Assembly (NCBI GenBank): GCA_016713235.1
Contig: JADJPN010000003.1
Coordinates: forward strand, 1-64,000
DNA: 64,000 nucleotides
Origin: Hyphomicrobiales bacterium
GTDB taxonomy: Bacteria; Pseudomonadota; Alphaproteobacteria; Rhizobiales; Xanthobacteraceae
Reading direction: 5' to 3'
The translations under genes and the position numbers were made by a program. The number at the start of each line of letters is the position of its first letter. Position 1 is the stretch's first letter. The notes under the pieces are model-generated. The model did no database searches. It saw only the letters and a program-made list of their open reading frames with translations, and was not told the DNA's origin. Shown here one piece after another: positions 16,932-26,285 of the stretch.

Positions 16932-19721
16932 TTATTCCGCCGCAACCTGTGTCGTGGAAACCGGCTCGACCTTGGCGACGCAGTACTTGAACTCGGGAAT
17001 TTTGCCGAACGGATCGAGTTTCGGGTTGGTGAGCAAATTCGCCGCCGCTTCGACATAGGCGAAGGGAATGAACACGACCCCATCCGGAACGCCGTCGTCT
17101 TGCCGCGAATAAAGCTCGATCGAGCCACGCCGGGTCGAGACGCGAACCGGATCGCCGGCCTGAATCCCGAGTTTGGCAATCGTTCCGCGCGAAAGCTGTG
17201 CGATCGCGGTCGGCTCGATTGCGTCGAGCACCTGCGCGCGACGCGTCATGGAGCCGGTGTGCCAATGCTCGAGCTGACGTCCCGTCGAAAGCACGAAGGG
17301 ATACTCCGCGTCCGGCACTTCGTCGGGCGGCGTGACTTTCGCCGCAACGAGTTTCGCGAAGCCGCCCGGACGCGGGAAGCCGTCTTCGAATACGATATCG
17401 CGGCCGGGTTGGTCTGGGCCGGCAGTTGGGTAGGTAACCGCGTTCTCGCGCGTGACACGGTCCCAGGTAATGTTGTTAAGCGCCGGCATCATCGAAGCCA
17501 TCTCGTCGAACACTTCGCCGACATGCTTGTAGTTCCAGCCGCAGCCCATGCGGTTGGCGATGTCCTGAATGATCCAGAGATCCTGCCGCGCTTCGCCTGG
17601 CATCGGGATCGCAACGCGGCCCATTTGCACCTGACGGTTTGTATTTGTGACGGTGCCGTCCTTCTCCGGCCAGCCGGAGGCAGGCAGGATCACGTCTGCA
17701 TAGACTGCGGTTTCGGTTAGGAAGAGATCTTGCACCACGAGATGCTCAAGGTGCGCGAGCGCTTCGCGCGCGTGGTTGAGATCGGGGTCCGACATCGCCG
17801 GGTTCTCGCCCTCGATATACATCCCTTTGATCTCGTCGTTGTGGATAGCGTCCATGATTTCGACGACGGTCTTGCCGCGCTTCGGCGGTAGCTTCACGCC
17901 CCACTTGTCTTCATAGAGCGAGCGGATCTCCGGCGCTTCGACCGATTTGTAATCCGGGAAGAACATCGGGATCAGGCCGGCGTCGGATGCGCCCTGCACG
18001 TTGTTCTGCCCGCGCAGCGGATGCAGACCCGTGCCGGGACGGCCGATCTGACCGGTGATGAGCGCAAGGGCAATCAGGCAGCGTGCATTGTCAGTGCCGT
18101 GCGTGTGTTGGGAAACGCCCATGCCCCAGAAAATGATCGCGCTTTCCGCGCGCGCGTAAGCGCGGGCCACTTCGCGCAGCGTCTGCGCATCGATACCGCA
18201 GATCGGTTCCATCTCTTCGGGTGTGAAGTCCTTGATGTTTTCCTTCCATGCCTCGAAGCCTTCGACGTAAGTCTGGATGTACTGCTTGTCGTAGAGTTCC
18301 TCCTCGACAATCACATTCAGCATCGCATTCAGCATCGCGACGTCGGCGCCGTTCTTGAACTGCATCATCTTCCAGGCGTGGCGCTTCATCGCCGTCCCGC
18401 GCGGGTCCATGACGACGAGTTTCGCGCCGTTTTTTGCGGCCTGCTTGAAGAAGGTCGCGGCGACCGGATGGTTCTCGGTCGGGTTGGCGCCGATCACGAT
18501 AATGAGGTCGGAGTTCTTTACTTCGTTAAAGGTCGCGGTCACCGCTGCCGAACCGACACCTTCGAGAAGCGCGGACACCGACGACGCGTGGCAAAGACGC
18601 GTGCAGTGATCGACATTGTTCGTGCCGAAGCCGGTGCGAACGAGTTTCTGGAAAAGATAAGCCTCTTCGTTCGAGCCCTTCGCCGAGCCGAAACCGGCAA
18701 GTGCATCCGAGCCGTCGCGGTCGCGAATTTTCACGAGGCCGTTTGCGGCGCGGTCAAGCGCTTCTTCCCAGGTCGCTTCGCGGAAATGCGTCCACGGATT
18801 GGAAGGATCGATGAACTCGTGCGGAACTTTGGGCACGCCTTCCTTGCGGATCAACGGCTTCAAAAGCCTTTGCTTGTTGTGCACGTAATCAAAGCCGAAG
18901 CGGCCTTTGACGCAAAGCCGGCTCGCGTTCGCCGGACCTTCCTTGCCGACGACCGAGACGATCTTGTCGTCCTTGATCTGGTAGGTGAGCTGGCAGCCGA
19001 CACCGCAATAGGGGCAGACGCTGTCGACCTCGCGGTCGACGCCGCCTTTGTATGTGTTGTTCTCGTCGACGCGGGTCGCGGGCATCAGCGCGCCGGTTGG
19101 GCAGGCCTGCACGCACTCGCCGCAAGCGACGCAGGTGGAAGCCCCCATCGGATCGTCGAAATCGAACACGATCTTTTCGTTGTGACCGCGACCAGCCATG
19201 CCGATCACATCGTTGACCTGAACTTCGCGGCAGGCGCGGACGCAGAGATTGCACTGGATGCAGGCATCTAAATTGACCGCCATCGCCGGGTGCGAACGGT
19301 CGGCAGCGACCTTTTCCTGTTCCGGGAAGCGGCCGGTCTCGATGCCCATCTTGTCGGTCCAGGACCAGAACTTCGATTGCGGGTCCGGCGCGGTCGCGCG
19401 TTCCGGCTGATCGGTAGCAAGGAGTTCGAACACCATCTTGCGCGAAGCGTCGGCGCGCTCGGACTGCGACTTCACGTTCATGCCGTCGACCGGCGTGCGG
19501 ATGCAGCTTGCGGCAAGCACGCGTTCGCCTTCGATCTCGACCATGCAGGCGCGGCAATTGCCGTCCGGGCGATAGCCGGGTTCGGGCAGATAGCAAAGGT
19601 GAGGGATGTCGGTGCCCTGACGCTTGGCGACCTGCCAGATCGTCTCGCCCTCGAAGGCTTCGACTTCCTTGCCGTCGAGCGTGAACTTGATCACCTTCGG
19701 CATACCGTTCATCGCGTTCAT
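16932..19721 (-). CDS. fdsA: NAD-dependent formate dehydrogenase alpha subunit (FdsA/Fdh1A type)
   Basis: The catalytic subunit (929 residues) oxidises formate to CO2 at a bis-pyranopterin Mo or W centre and sends electrons through Fe-S clusters to FdsB. In order: an N-terminal 2Fe-2S domain (CYLPEPGYRPDGNCRACMVE), two 4Fe-4S motifs (CIQCNLCVRACRE, CVACGECVQACPTGA), the cofactor-domain cluster CPYCGVGCQL, and the active-site loop DHCTRLCHASSV, a Cys enzyme rather than Sec. The C-terminal molybdopterin-dinucleotide domain has STGRQLEHWHTGSMTRR. Start: ATG 19721 lies 4 bp after the fdsGB stop and fits the 2Fe-2S domain start; upstream in-frame codons overlap fdsGB. No signal peptide, so cytoplasmic. 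Confidence 0.93.
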   Translation of the reverse strand: MNAMNGMPKVIKFTLDGKEVEAFEGETIWQVAKRQGTDIPHLCYLPEPGYRPDGNCRACMVEIEGERVLAASCIRTPVDGMNVKSQSERADASRKMVFELLATDQPERATAPDPQSKFWSWTDKMGIETGRFPEQEKVAADRSHPAMAVNLDACIQCNLCVRACREVQVNDVIGMAGRGHNEKIVFDFDDPMGASTCVACGECVQACPTGALMPATRVDENNTYKGGVDREVDSVCPYCGVGCQLTYQIKDDKIVSVVGKEGPANASRLCVKGRFGFDYVHNKQRLLKPLIRKEGVPKVPHEFIDPSNPWTHFREATWEEALDRAANGLVKIRDRDGSDALAGFGSAKGSNEEAYLFQKLVRTGFGTNNVDHCTRLCHASSVSALLEGVGSAAVTATFNEVKNSDLIIVIGANPTENHPVAATFFKQAAKNGAKLVVMDPRGTAMKRHAWKMMQFKNGADVAMLNAMLNVIVEEELYDKQYIQTYVEGFEAWKENIKDFTPEEMEPICGIDAQTLREVARAYARAESAIIFWGMGVSQHTHGTDNARCLIALALITGQIGRPGTGLHPLRGQNNVQGASDAGLIPMFFPDYKSVEAPEIRSLYEDKWGVKLPPKRGKTVVEIMDAIHNDEIKGMYIEGENPAMSDPDLNHAREALAHLEHLVVQDLFLTETAVYADVILPASGWPEKDGTVTNTNRQVQMGRVAIPMPGEARQDLWIIQDIANRMGCGWNYKHVGEVFDEMASMMPALNNITWDRVTRENAVTYPTAGPDQPGRDIVFEDGFPRPGGFAKLVAAKVTPPDEVPDAEYPFVLSTGRQLEHWHTGSMTRRAQVLDAIEPTAIAQLSRGTIAKLGIQAGDPVRVSTRRGSIELYSRQDDGVPDGVVFIPFAYVEAAANLLTNPKLDPFGKIPEFKYCVAKVEPVSTTQVAAE

Positions 19722-19725
19722 GGCG

Positions 19726-21441
19726 TCACCATTGCCGTAGCGGTTTCGTGAGATCGTCACGGAAATATTTGAAAACGGAAGAGAGCGGGTTCGACGCGGC
19801 CTGACCGAGACCGCAGATCGAAGCGTCGCGCATTGCGCCGGAAAGCTCGGTAAGCAGTCCTTCGTTCCACGGTCCTTGCGCCATCAGCTTCACCGCTTTC
19901 TCGGTTCCCGCGCGGCATGGCGTGCACTGGCCGCAGGATTCATCTTCGAAGAACTTCATGAGGTTGAGCGCGACCGCCTTCATGTCGTCCTTGTCGGAAA
20001 GCACGACAACCGCGTGCGAGCCGATGAAGCAGCCGTATTGTTCCAGCGTCCCGAAATCGAGTGGAACGTCATTCAACGAAGCGGGAAGAATGCCGCCGGA
20101 AGCGCCGCCGGGGAGATACCCTTTGAAGGTCTCGCCCTCGATCATGCCGCCGCAATATTCGTCGATCAGTTCTTGAATCGAGATGCCCGCTGGCGCGAGC
20201 TTCACGCCCGGATTTTTCACGCGGCCCGAAACGGAGAAGCTGCGGAAGCCGTTGCGCTCGCGGCGGCCTTGCGAGGTAAACCAGCCGGCGCCTTTTTCGA
20301 CAATGTCGCGAATCCAATAGAGCGTTTCGACGTTATGTTCGAGCGTCGGGCGGCCGAACAGGCCGACCTGCGCGACATAAGGCGGGCGATGACGGGGAAG
20401 GCCGCGCTTGCCTTCGATGCTCTCGATCATCGCGGATTCTTCGCCGCAGATGTAAGCGCCCGCACCGCGGCGCATGATGACCTTCGAGAATTTCGTGAGG
20501 CCCGCTTTTTCGGCTTTCACAAGTTCCTGCTCGACGAGCAGCCGGATCTCCGGATATTCGTCGCGAAGATAGAAATAGACTTCCTTCGCTTCGACGACCC
20601 ACGCGCCGATCAGCATGCCTTCGATGAAGCGGTGCGGGTCCTGTCCGAGATAGAAGCGATCCTTGAACGTGCCCGGCTCGCCTTCGTCTCCGTTCACGGC
20701 CATGAGGCGTGGCGCAGGCTCGGCGCTTACCAGCGACCATTTGCGTCCAGTCGGAAAGCCGGCGCCGCCAAGACCACGAAGTCCGGCATCGCTCACGATT
20801 GCGATCAGTTCTTCGCGCGTGCGTTTGCCGGAGAGACAGTCTTCCAGGAGTTTATAGCCGCCTTGCTTGCGGTATACTTCGAAATCGTTCGTCGTCTTAA
20901 AAGCGTGCGGATGTTCGTGCGCTTTCACCGCAGCAGAAACGTTTTCGTTGGTCGCGTGAAAAACCTGTGCATGTCCGACTGCCGCGACCGGTGCTTTATC
21001 GCAGGCACCCATGCACGGCGCGCGAACGACCCGAACGTCTTTCCCGAGTTTGCCGGGAAGATCAGCGAGCAATTTATCCGCGCCAGCCATGCAGCAAGAT
21101 AAAGAGTCGCAAACCCGAACCGTGGTCGCGGGCGGCGGCGTCTCGCCTTCCTTCACGACATCGAAATGTGCGTAGAAGGTTGCGACTTCATAAACTTCCG
21201 TCTGCGCAAGTTTCATTTCTTCCGCGAGCGCAGCCAAATGCGCAGCCGAGAGATGGCCATACTTGTCTTGAATAAGATGAAGATGCTCAATCAGGAGATC
21301 GCGCTGACGCGAACGGGCGCCGAGCAATGCGCGCACTTCCTCGAGCGCGCGGATGTCGACCTGGCGGCCTTTCGGCTTCGGGCGGGGACGTTTGCGTTTG
21401 GCGTCTGGTGCCGTGTGCGGCCCGGCGATAATTGTTGTCAT
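19726..21441 (-). CDS. fdsB: Fused formate dehydrogenase gamma-beta subunit (FdsG-FdsB)
   Basis: A 571-residue natural fusion. Residues about 30-180 are NuoE/FdsG-like with 2Fe-2S ligands in CDSLSCCMAG and CMGACDKAP. Residues about 190-570 are NuoF/FdsB-like with the FMN/NADH region GLGGAGFPTGRKWS and NGDEGEPGTFKDR, then the 4Fe-4S motif ESCGQCTPCRAGT near the C-terminus. The module carries electrons from FdsA to NAD+. Separate fdsG and fdsB genes are usual in Rhodobacter and Cupriavidus; the fused form of about this length is known from Methylobacterium FDH1. No fdsD gene is seen nearby. It leads the operon fdsGB-fdsA-fdhD-mobA. Confidence 0.92.
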   Translation of the reverse strand: MTTIIAGPHTAPDAKRKRPRPKPKGRQVDIRALEEVRALLGARSRQRDLLIEHLHLIQDKYGHLSAAHLAALAEEMKLAQTEVYEVATFYAHFDVVKEGETPPPATTVRVCDSLSCCMAGADKLLADLPGKLGKDVRVVRAPCMGACDKAPVAAVGHAQVFHATNENVSAAVKAHEHPHAFKTTNDFEVYRKQGGYKLLEDCLSGKRTREELIAIVSDAGLRGLGGAGFPTGRKWSLVSAEPAPRLMAVNGDEGEPGTFKDRFYLGQDPHRFIEGMLIGAWVVEAKEVYFYLRDEYPEIRLLVEQELVKAEKAGLTKFSKVIMRRGAGAYICGEESAMIESIEGKRGLPRHRPPYVAQVGLFGRPTLEHNVETLYWIRDIVEKGAGWFTSQGRRERNGFRSFSVSGRVKNPGVKLAPAGISIQELIDEYCGGMIEGETFKGYLPGGASGGILPASLNDVPLDFGTLEQYGCFIGSHAVVVLSDKDDMKAVALNLMKFFEDESCGQCTPCRAGTEKAVKLMAQGPWNEGLLTELSGAMRDASICGLGQAASNPLSSVFKYFRDDLTKPLRQW

Positions 21442-21545
21442 TCCAAAGAGATGGAAGGACTCTCGAAAATGTACAATGCCCTCAAAGACATGCGGCGATA
21501 GAAAAAATCTATGAATGAGAGCCGGGAAAGGGATAACCTGTGGTC

Positions 21546-22837
21546 ATGACCGGAAAATTGCCGCTCGCAGTACTTCTGGCTGCGTTTACCGTTCTCGGAA
21601 CCGCGCCACTTTCTGCGCAGCTCCAGGGCCACGGCGGCCCAATCAAGTCACTCGTGCTTTCAGCGGATGGTGCCTTCGCGATTTCCGGAAGCTTCGACAC
21701 GTCTGCGATCCGCTGGTCGCTCGCAAAAAACTCCGCGGAGCAGGTACTTCGTTTTCATGAGAGCGCGGTAAATGCGGTCGTCGTCATTCCCGGCGGCAAA
21801 CTCGCGACTGGTGGCGAAGACGGTCAGGTCGCGATCTGGAATGATGGGCAAGCGGCGCCATCGACAGTTTTGAAGGGGCACACCGCGCCGGTGGTTGCAC
21901 TCGCCGCATCGCCGGACGGAAAATGGATCGCTTCTGCGTCGTGGGATCGCAGCATTCGTCTGACGCCAGTCGGCGGCGGCGAGACGAAAGTGCTGCAAGG
22001 GCATCAGGACAATGTGAATGCGATCGCATTCACGGAAGATGGCAGCGCGCTCGTCAGCGCGGGTTACGATCTCACCGTTCGTATCTGGCCGCTTGCGAAA
22101 CTCGATGCACCGGTTACCGCGCAGGTACCGAGCCCGCTGAATGCGATTGCGATTGCGCGTGACGGCGAAATCGTCGTCGCAGGCGCGGACGGAAAAGTTT
22201 ATTTCCTTTCTCCGGCTGGAGACATGAAAGGGTCGGCGCAAGCCGCCGAGCGCCCGATCATCTCGCTTGCAGTTTCGCCGGATGGTGCTTTTGTCGCCGC
22301 CGCCGCAATCGCGGGTTCGGTTGCGATCATCGAGCGCAAAGACAGAAAAGTTTACGGACATTGGTTGGCCCCGGTCTTCCGGTTTGGGCGGTCGTGTTCA
22401 TGCCGGACAGCAAGACGCTCGTTTCCGGCGGCAACGATCGTCTGGTACGGCGCTGGGATGTGACAACCGGTGAGCATCTCGGCGAAGTCGCGATGCGCGG
22501 TCCCGATAACATTCTCGCGGCATTCGAAGGCGACCGCGGTGCTGAGGTTTATAGAGCCTGCGTCGCTTGCCACACGCTTTCGCCGGACGAAGGCAATCGT
22601 GCGGGGCCGACATTGCACGGGGTCTTCGGCCGCAGGATCGCGACGCTTCCCGGCTATCAATTCTCCGATGCGTTGAAAAAGATGGACATCGTCTGGACGC
22701 CCGAAACGGTATCGAAACTCTTCGAAGTCGGGCCGATGATCTACACGCCGGGCACAAAAATGCCGGAACAGAAAGTCACCTCGGAAGAAGACCGCAAAGC
22801 GCTGATCGAGTTTTTGCTGAAGACCACGAAGAAATAG
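21546..22837 (+). pseudogene. WD40-repeat protein fused to a C-terminal cytochrome c domain; one frameshift
   Basis: ATG 21546 opens an exported protein (signal peptide ending near TAPLSAQ) with WD40-type repeats of about 40 residues (LQGHGGPIKSLVLSADGAFA, LKGHTAPVVALAASPDGKWI, LQGHQDNVNAIAFTEDGSAL). At about 22355 the frame is lost: the first frame ends uselessly near 22463, while another frame continues as RTLVGPGLPVWAVVFMPDS. That frame completes a WD repeat, then a class-I cytochrome c domain (CVACHTLSPDEGN, later GTKMPEQKV with the Met ligand) ending at 22837. One missing base would restore about 430 residues. It is divergent from the fds operon and probably acts in the periplasm as an electron carrier or scaffold. 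Either a real mutation or a sequence error. Confidence 0.75.
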
Positions 22838-22840
22838 CGC

Positions 22841-24868
22841 TTACGGCTTTTCTTTCGTTTCCTCGCGCTCGCGCAGATAGTCTTCGGTGGTCCGCACCGG
22901 CGCACGCATCGGCGCTTCATGCGGATCGAACGACTGCTCGGTCGCGGCGATTACGCGGCAATCCTCGCACATTTTGAGGAGTTCGAGCCGCTGCGCGCGG
23001 CCCTGGAACATCCAGTGCCGGCCTTCGAGCTTCGCCGAAATGCGCTCGATCGTGCTCTTGGTGCCGAACGGCTTCGCGCAGCGGATGCACTCGAACGGCT
23101 CTTCTTCCTTCATGATCCGCGCTTCGGCGGTGGCGGCGCGGAAATCGATCTGCGGATGCAGCGAAATGACTTTCTCCGGGCAGGTCGCCTTGCAGAGCCC
23201 GCACTGCACGCAGGCGTCCTCCGAAAATTTCAGCATCGGCTTTTCCGGATTGTCGGAAAGCGCGCCGGTGGGGCAGGCGGAAACGCAGGCAAGACACAGC
23301 GTGCAGCCTTCGGCGTTGACTTCGATCTCGCCGAATGGCGCATGCTCGGGGAGCGCGATGACGTCGACCGGCGCAGGAGCCGCGCGCTGCAACTCGCGCA
23401 GGGAAAGCCGCATGACGTCACGCTTGCGCCCGGTAGCGACGAAGCTCGCGGGATTCGCAACCGTCTTTGCCGCCGAAATCTCGTAGAGGTTGCGGCCAAG
23501 TTCATCCGGGTCGTCGGTCTCAATCGTCGCAACGCGATTCTCACCGAAGCCGAGGCCCTTCAGGATCGTATCGGCATAAGCGATCGTGCGCACCGTGCCG
23601 CCGGTTTCATGCTTGGGCCGCGCGCGCATCAGAAGACGAAGAGAGGCGGCACCATAGGCGAAAGCGGCGGCAAAGGTTTCCAGGCCGATCTGCGTCACTT
23701 CATTGACCGAAACCGGGATTACATTCGCGGGCAAGCCGTCGCCATGACGCGCGAGCATCTCGATCATCTGCCCGCCGTGTTCGGCATCATGCAGCAGCAG
23801 CACGGGGTTTTCGCCGCCGGCCTCCCGATAGGTCGAAAGCAGCGTCCTGATTTTTCCGATCAGCGCATCGACCGGCGGCAGCGCATAAGCCGCCGCGCCT
23901 GTTGGGCACACGGCGGCACAAGCACCGCAACCCGCGCAAACATTTTCGTCGATCGCGACATGGTCGCCGTTCGGCGTGATCGCGCCGGTCGGGCAGAGGT
24001 TGAGGCAGCGGTTGCAGCCGACGATCTTCGAGCGCGAATGCGCGCAGAGATTTTCGGTGAAGGTGATGTAGCGCGGCTTGTCGAAGGTGCCGACGAGATC
24101 GCCCGCCTTCATTACGGCGCGTAAAACCGCCGCCGGATCGTTTGGGTCAACGCGCAGGTAGCCGTCGCGCAGCTCGTGCGCCGGAAACAGCGGGGCGTTG
24201 CCGGTGAGGTCGAGAATGAGATCGCAGCGTGATTTCGCGCCGTCGCGTTCGACGCCGAATTCGAGTTTGCCGCGCGAAGAAGCGGCAGGTAGCGCATAGT
24301 CGTCGACCGTCAGTTCGAATGCGCCGAGATGACCTTGCGCCGAAACAACGCTGCCTTTTGCGACCGGATATTCGCTCACCCGCAGCGGCTCGATTGCGCC
24401 GGGCTTGGAGAGCAGCACCGTTACGTCGAGGTGGTCCTTTAAAATCTTTGCCGCTTCAATTGCGCGCTCGTCGCGGCCATAGACCAGGATCACGCCCTCG
24501 CTGGTCAACGGAACCAGCGGCACTTCCGGCATCGGCACCGTCGCCGCGGCAAGCAGTGCCGCTACCTTCGGGCCCGCGGCTTTTGCGTCTTTTGACCAGC
24601 CGGCGTTTTCTCGGATGTTGGCGAAGCGCAGCGTCGCGTTGCCGCCTTCGGATGCTACTTCGGAAAAAACCGGCGCTTCCTGCGTGCAGGCGACGGTGAT
24701 GTCGCCGCCTTTTGCCGCAACAGAAGAAAAGCGATCAATTTCGGCGCGGCAGAGATGGTTCGCGGTTTCAACCTTCGCGCCTTTGCAGCCGCGCACAATT
24801 GCGTCCGCATCGAGCGGCATTGTCCGCTCGCAGCTACATATAAAGAGAGTGCGGGTTTTCTCGACCAT
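22841..24868 (-). CDS. Large 4Fe-4S ferredoxin-type protein of the formate dehydrogenase cluster
   Basis: A 675-residue soluble protein with four ferredoxin-type Cys motifs: CNRCLNLCPTGA and CAGCGACAAVCPTGA in the middle (about 285-330), and CTLCLACVSACPTGA and CVQCGLCKATCPEKVI toward the C-terminus (about 520-570). Extra Cys pairs (CIRC near 605, CEDC near 645) may bind zinc or another cluster. The N-terminus has a Cys-rich CSCERTM start. In alphaproteobacteria this family sits beside the DUF6352/DUF3305/DUF3306 formate dehydrogenase genes, as here, so electron transfer or assembly for that enzyme is likely. It is divergent from the next gene. Confidence 0.82.
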   Translation of the reverse strand: MVEKTRTLFICSCERTMPLDADAIVRGCKGAKVETANHLCRAEIDRFSSVAAKGGDITVACTQEAPVFSEVASEGGNATLRFANIRENAGWSKDAKAAGPKVAALLAAATVPMPEVPLVPLTSEGVILVYGRDERAIEAAKILKDHLDVTVLLSKPGAIEPLRVSEYPVAKGSVVSAQGHLGAFELTVDDYALPAASSRGKLEFGVERDGAKSRCDLILDLTGNAPLFPAHELRDGYLRVDPNDPAAVLRAVMKAGDLVGTFDKPRYITFTENLCAHSRSKIVGCNRCLNLCPTGAITPNGDHVAIDENVCAGCGACAAVCPTGAAAYALPPVDALIGKIRTLLSTYREAGGENPVLLLHDAEHGGQMIEMLARHGDGLPANVIPVSVNEVTQIGLETFAAAFAYGAASLRLLMRARPKHETGGTVRTIAYADTILKGLGFGENRVATIETDDPDELGRNLYEISAAKTVANPASFVATGRKRDVMRLSLRELQRAAPAPVDVIALPEHAPFGEIEVNAEGCTLCLACVSACPTGALSDNPEKPMLKFSEDACVQCGLCKATCPEKVISLHPQIDFRAATAEARIMKEEEPFECIRCAKPFGTKSTIERISAKLEGRHWMFQGRAQRLELLKMCEDCRVIAATEQSFDPHEAPMRAPVRTTEDYLREREETKEKP

Positions 24869-24934
24869 CGAACGCGACGCTTCTCGTGCTTAAGGCTTGT
24901 GCAACCCGAGGTTCTCGGCTGCCTTGCGGTACGC

Positions 24935-24940
24935 TATAAT
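24935..24940 (+). promoter_or_regulatory. Candidate -10 box for the formate dehydrogenase accessory operon
   Basis: TATAAT at 24935 lies in the 119-bp divergent gap between the ferredoxin gene and the lipoate/biotin ligase-like gene, about 50 bp before ATG 24988. It is followed by an A-rich tract. A -35 box at the right distance is poor (TTCTCG at 24912), so the call rests on the -10 match and position only. Confidence 0.3.
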
Positions 24941-24987
24941 AAGAACAATTCAAAAGTACACCCCCAGCAAAGCAGTTGCGTAGCCCT

Positions 24988-25749
24988 ATGAACGTCGAAA
25001 CCCCGAACCGCGCGAATACTCCATTTCGCAGAAAGCTTGATCTGCCGCCGGTGTTTCGCGAAGTGGCGCTTCGCGAGTCGGGAAATGCCTTTGATCACGC
25101 GCAAAAGATCGCGCCCGAGTCTGGTGCGGGCACGCTGGTCTGGGTCGGCCGCTTTGATCTCGTCGAGTTCGCCGTAGTGCTGGAACCGGATGAGCCGTTG
25201 GTTGCGGCGCGGCGCGCGATGTATGCTGGTCTTGCCGCACTTGCCGATGCGCTTGCCGTTCATGCGCCGCCGGAAATGGCGCTCTACTACGATTTCCCCG
25301 CGACGCTTCTGTTCAACAACGGCTTGATCGGAGGCGGTCAACTCGCGTGGCCCACGAATGCCAAGGAAAAAGAGCGGCCCGACTGGCTCGTGTTCGGGGC
25401 CATGGTGCGCATGCATATCATGGACAACCTCGAGCCCGGCGAACACGCGCCATTCGCGAGTCTCGAGGGCGAAGGCTTCGACGACATTGCTGCGGCAACG
25501 CTGGTCGAAAGTTTTTCGCGGCATTTGATGACGCAGATGGACGAGTGGCAGAACAACGGCTTTGCGAAAGTCGCCCGCGCCTATCTTTCGCGGCTTCCCG
25601 CTAATCCCGACGTCGAGCGCAACATCGACGGCGCGGGCGATCTGCTATCGCGCACCAAAAACACGGCTGACGTGAAAAAGCAGAAGTTGCTTCCTGCGAT
25701 CGAGCGCGCACTCTGGCTCGATCACAAGACCGGAGAAATCCTGCTTTGA
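24988..25749 (+). CDS. Biotin/lipoate A/B protein ligase-like protein of formate dehydrogenase clusters
   Basis: A 253-residue protein of the BPL/LplA/LipB_2-like family. Visible blocks are FDLVEFAVVLEPDEPL near 55, ALYYDFPATLLFNNGLIGGG near 100 and DWLVFGAMVRM near 125. ATG 24988 is preferred over an upstream TTG. The usual ligase lysine motif is not obvious, so an activity on biotin or lipoate is doubtful. Its genomic partners (DUF6505, DUF6352, DUF3305, DUF3306, TorD) point to a role in making the exported formate dehydrogenase. Its stop overlaps the next start. Confidence 0.75.
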   Translation: MNVETPNRANTPFRRKLDLPPVFREVALRESGNAFDHAQKIAPESGAGTLVWVGRFDLVEFAVVLEPDEPLVAARRAMYAGLAALADALAVHAPPEMALYYDFPATLLFNNGLIGGGQLAWPTNAKEKERPDWLVFGAMVRMHIMDNLEPGEHAPFASLEGEGFDDIAAATLVESFSRHLMTQMDEWQNNGFAKVARAYLSRLPANPDVERNIDGAGDLLSRTKNTADVKKQKLLPAIERALWLDHKTGEILL

Positions 25750-26285
25750 AATTGTTGCGTACCATTCAGCTCGATCCCTCCGACACGTTCGTTTTCGAAA
25801 CGCCGGCGCAACCGGGCGAATGGGCGGTCTCCGGCGCTTTCGAGTATTGGGATCGCGATCTGTCCGCGCTCGCGGGCAAGGAACGCACCGCATTTCGGAG
25901 CGGGTTCCTTGGCGTCGCTTCGATGGGCCGCTCGACACTCGTGCAGATCGTCGAAGCCAAAGACGGCGATCGCGCTGGACTTGTCGATGCACTCGCGCGG
26001 CAGCTTGTCACGCATTACGGTGCGCCGGACGTCGAAACCGCGCGGGCCGCGGCGGAAGAAGAGGTCGCATTCGCGGAATCGCTCTGCGATTATCCGCCGG
26101 ATATGCTGATCGCAGTGCACCGCACGGCCGAAGACGGCGCCATCCGCGAAGCCTTCCGTTCGCTACAGGCGGCGGAGAAAGGCCCAAAGCCGCTCCGCGC
26201 ATTCTCGTTCCGTGAAGTGCAGGGCGAGGATGAGCCGGAAGAACGCGTGGATCTGGTCGGCATGATTGAAGGCAAGCGCCCATGA
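25746..26285 (+). CDS. DUF6505 family protein
   Basis: A 179-residue cytoplasmic protein starting at TTG 25746, which overlaps the stop of the previous gene (TTGA). No later start gives the conserved N-terminus KLLRTIQLDPSDTFVFE. Other visible blocks are PGEWAVSGAFEYWD near 25 and GFLGVASMGRSTLVQIVEA near 60. I assign DUF6505 from its fixed position in alphaproteobacterial formate dehydrogenase clusters and these motifs. No function is known. Confidence 0.7.
   Translation: MKLLRTIQLDPSDTFVFETPAQPGEWAVSGAFEYWDRDLSALAGKERTAFRSGFLGVASMGRSTLVQIVEAKDGDRAGLVDALARQLVTHYGAPDVETARAAAEEEVAFAESLCDYPPDMLIAVHRTAEDGAIREAFRSLQAAEKGPKPLRAFSFREVQGEDEPEERVDLVGMIEGKRP

Noticed and set aside
18021..19271. Long open frame antisense to fdsA (about 416 codons)
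   Set aside because: It mirrors the high-GC third-position bias of fdsA and has no family motif or ribosome site.
19876..21102. Long open frame antisense to fdsGB
   Set aside because: The opposite strand has complete NuoE and NuoF cluster motifs; the antisense product shows no recognisable domain.
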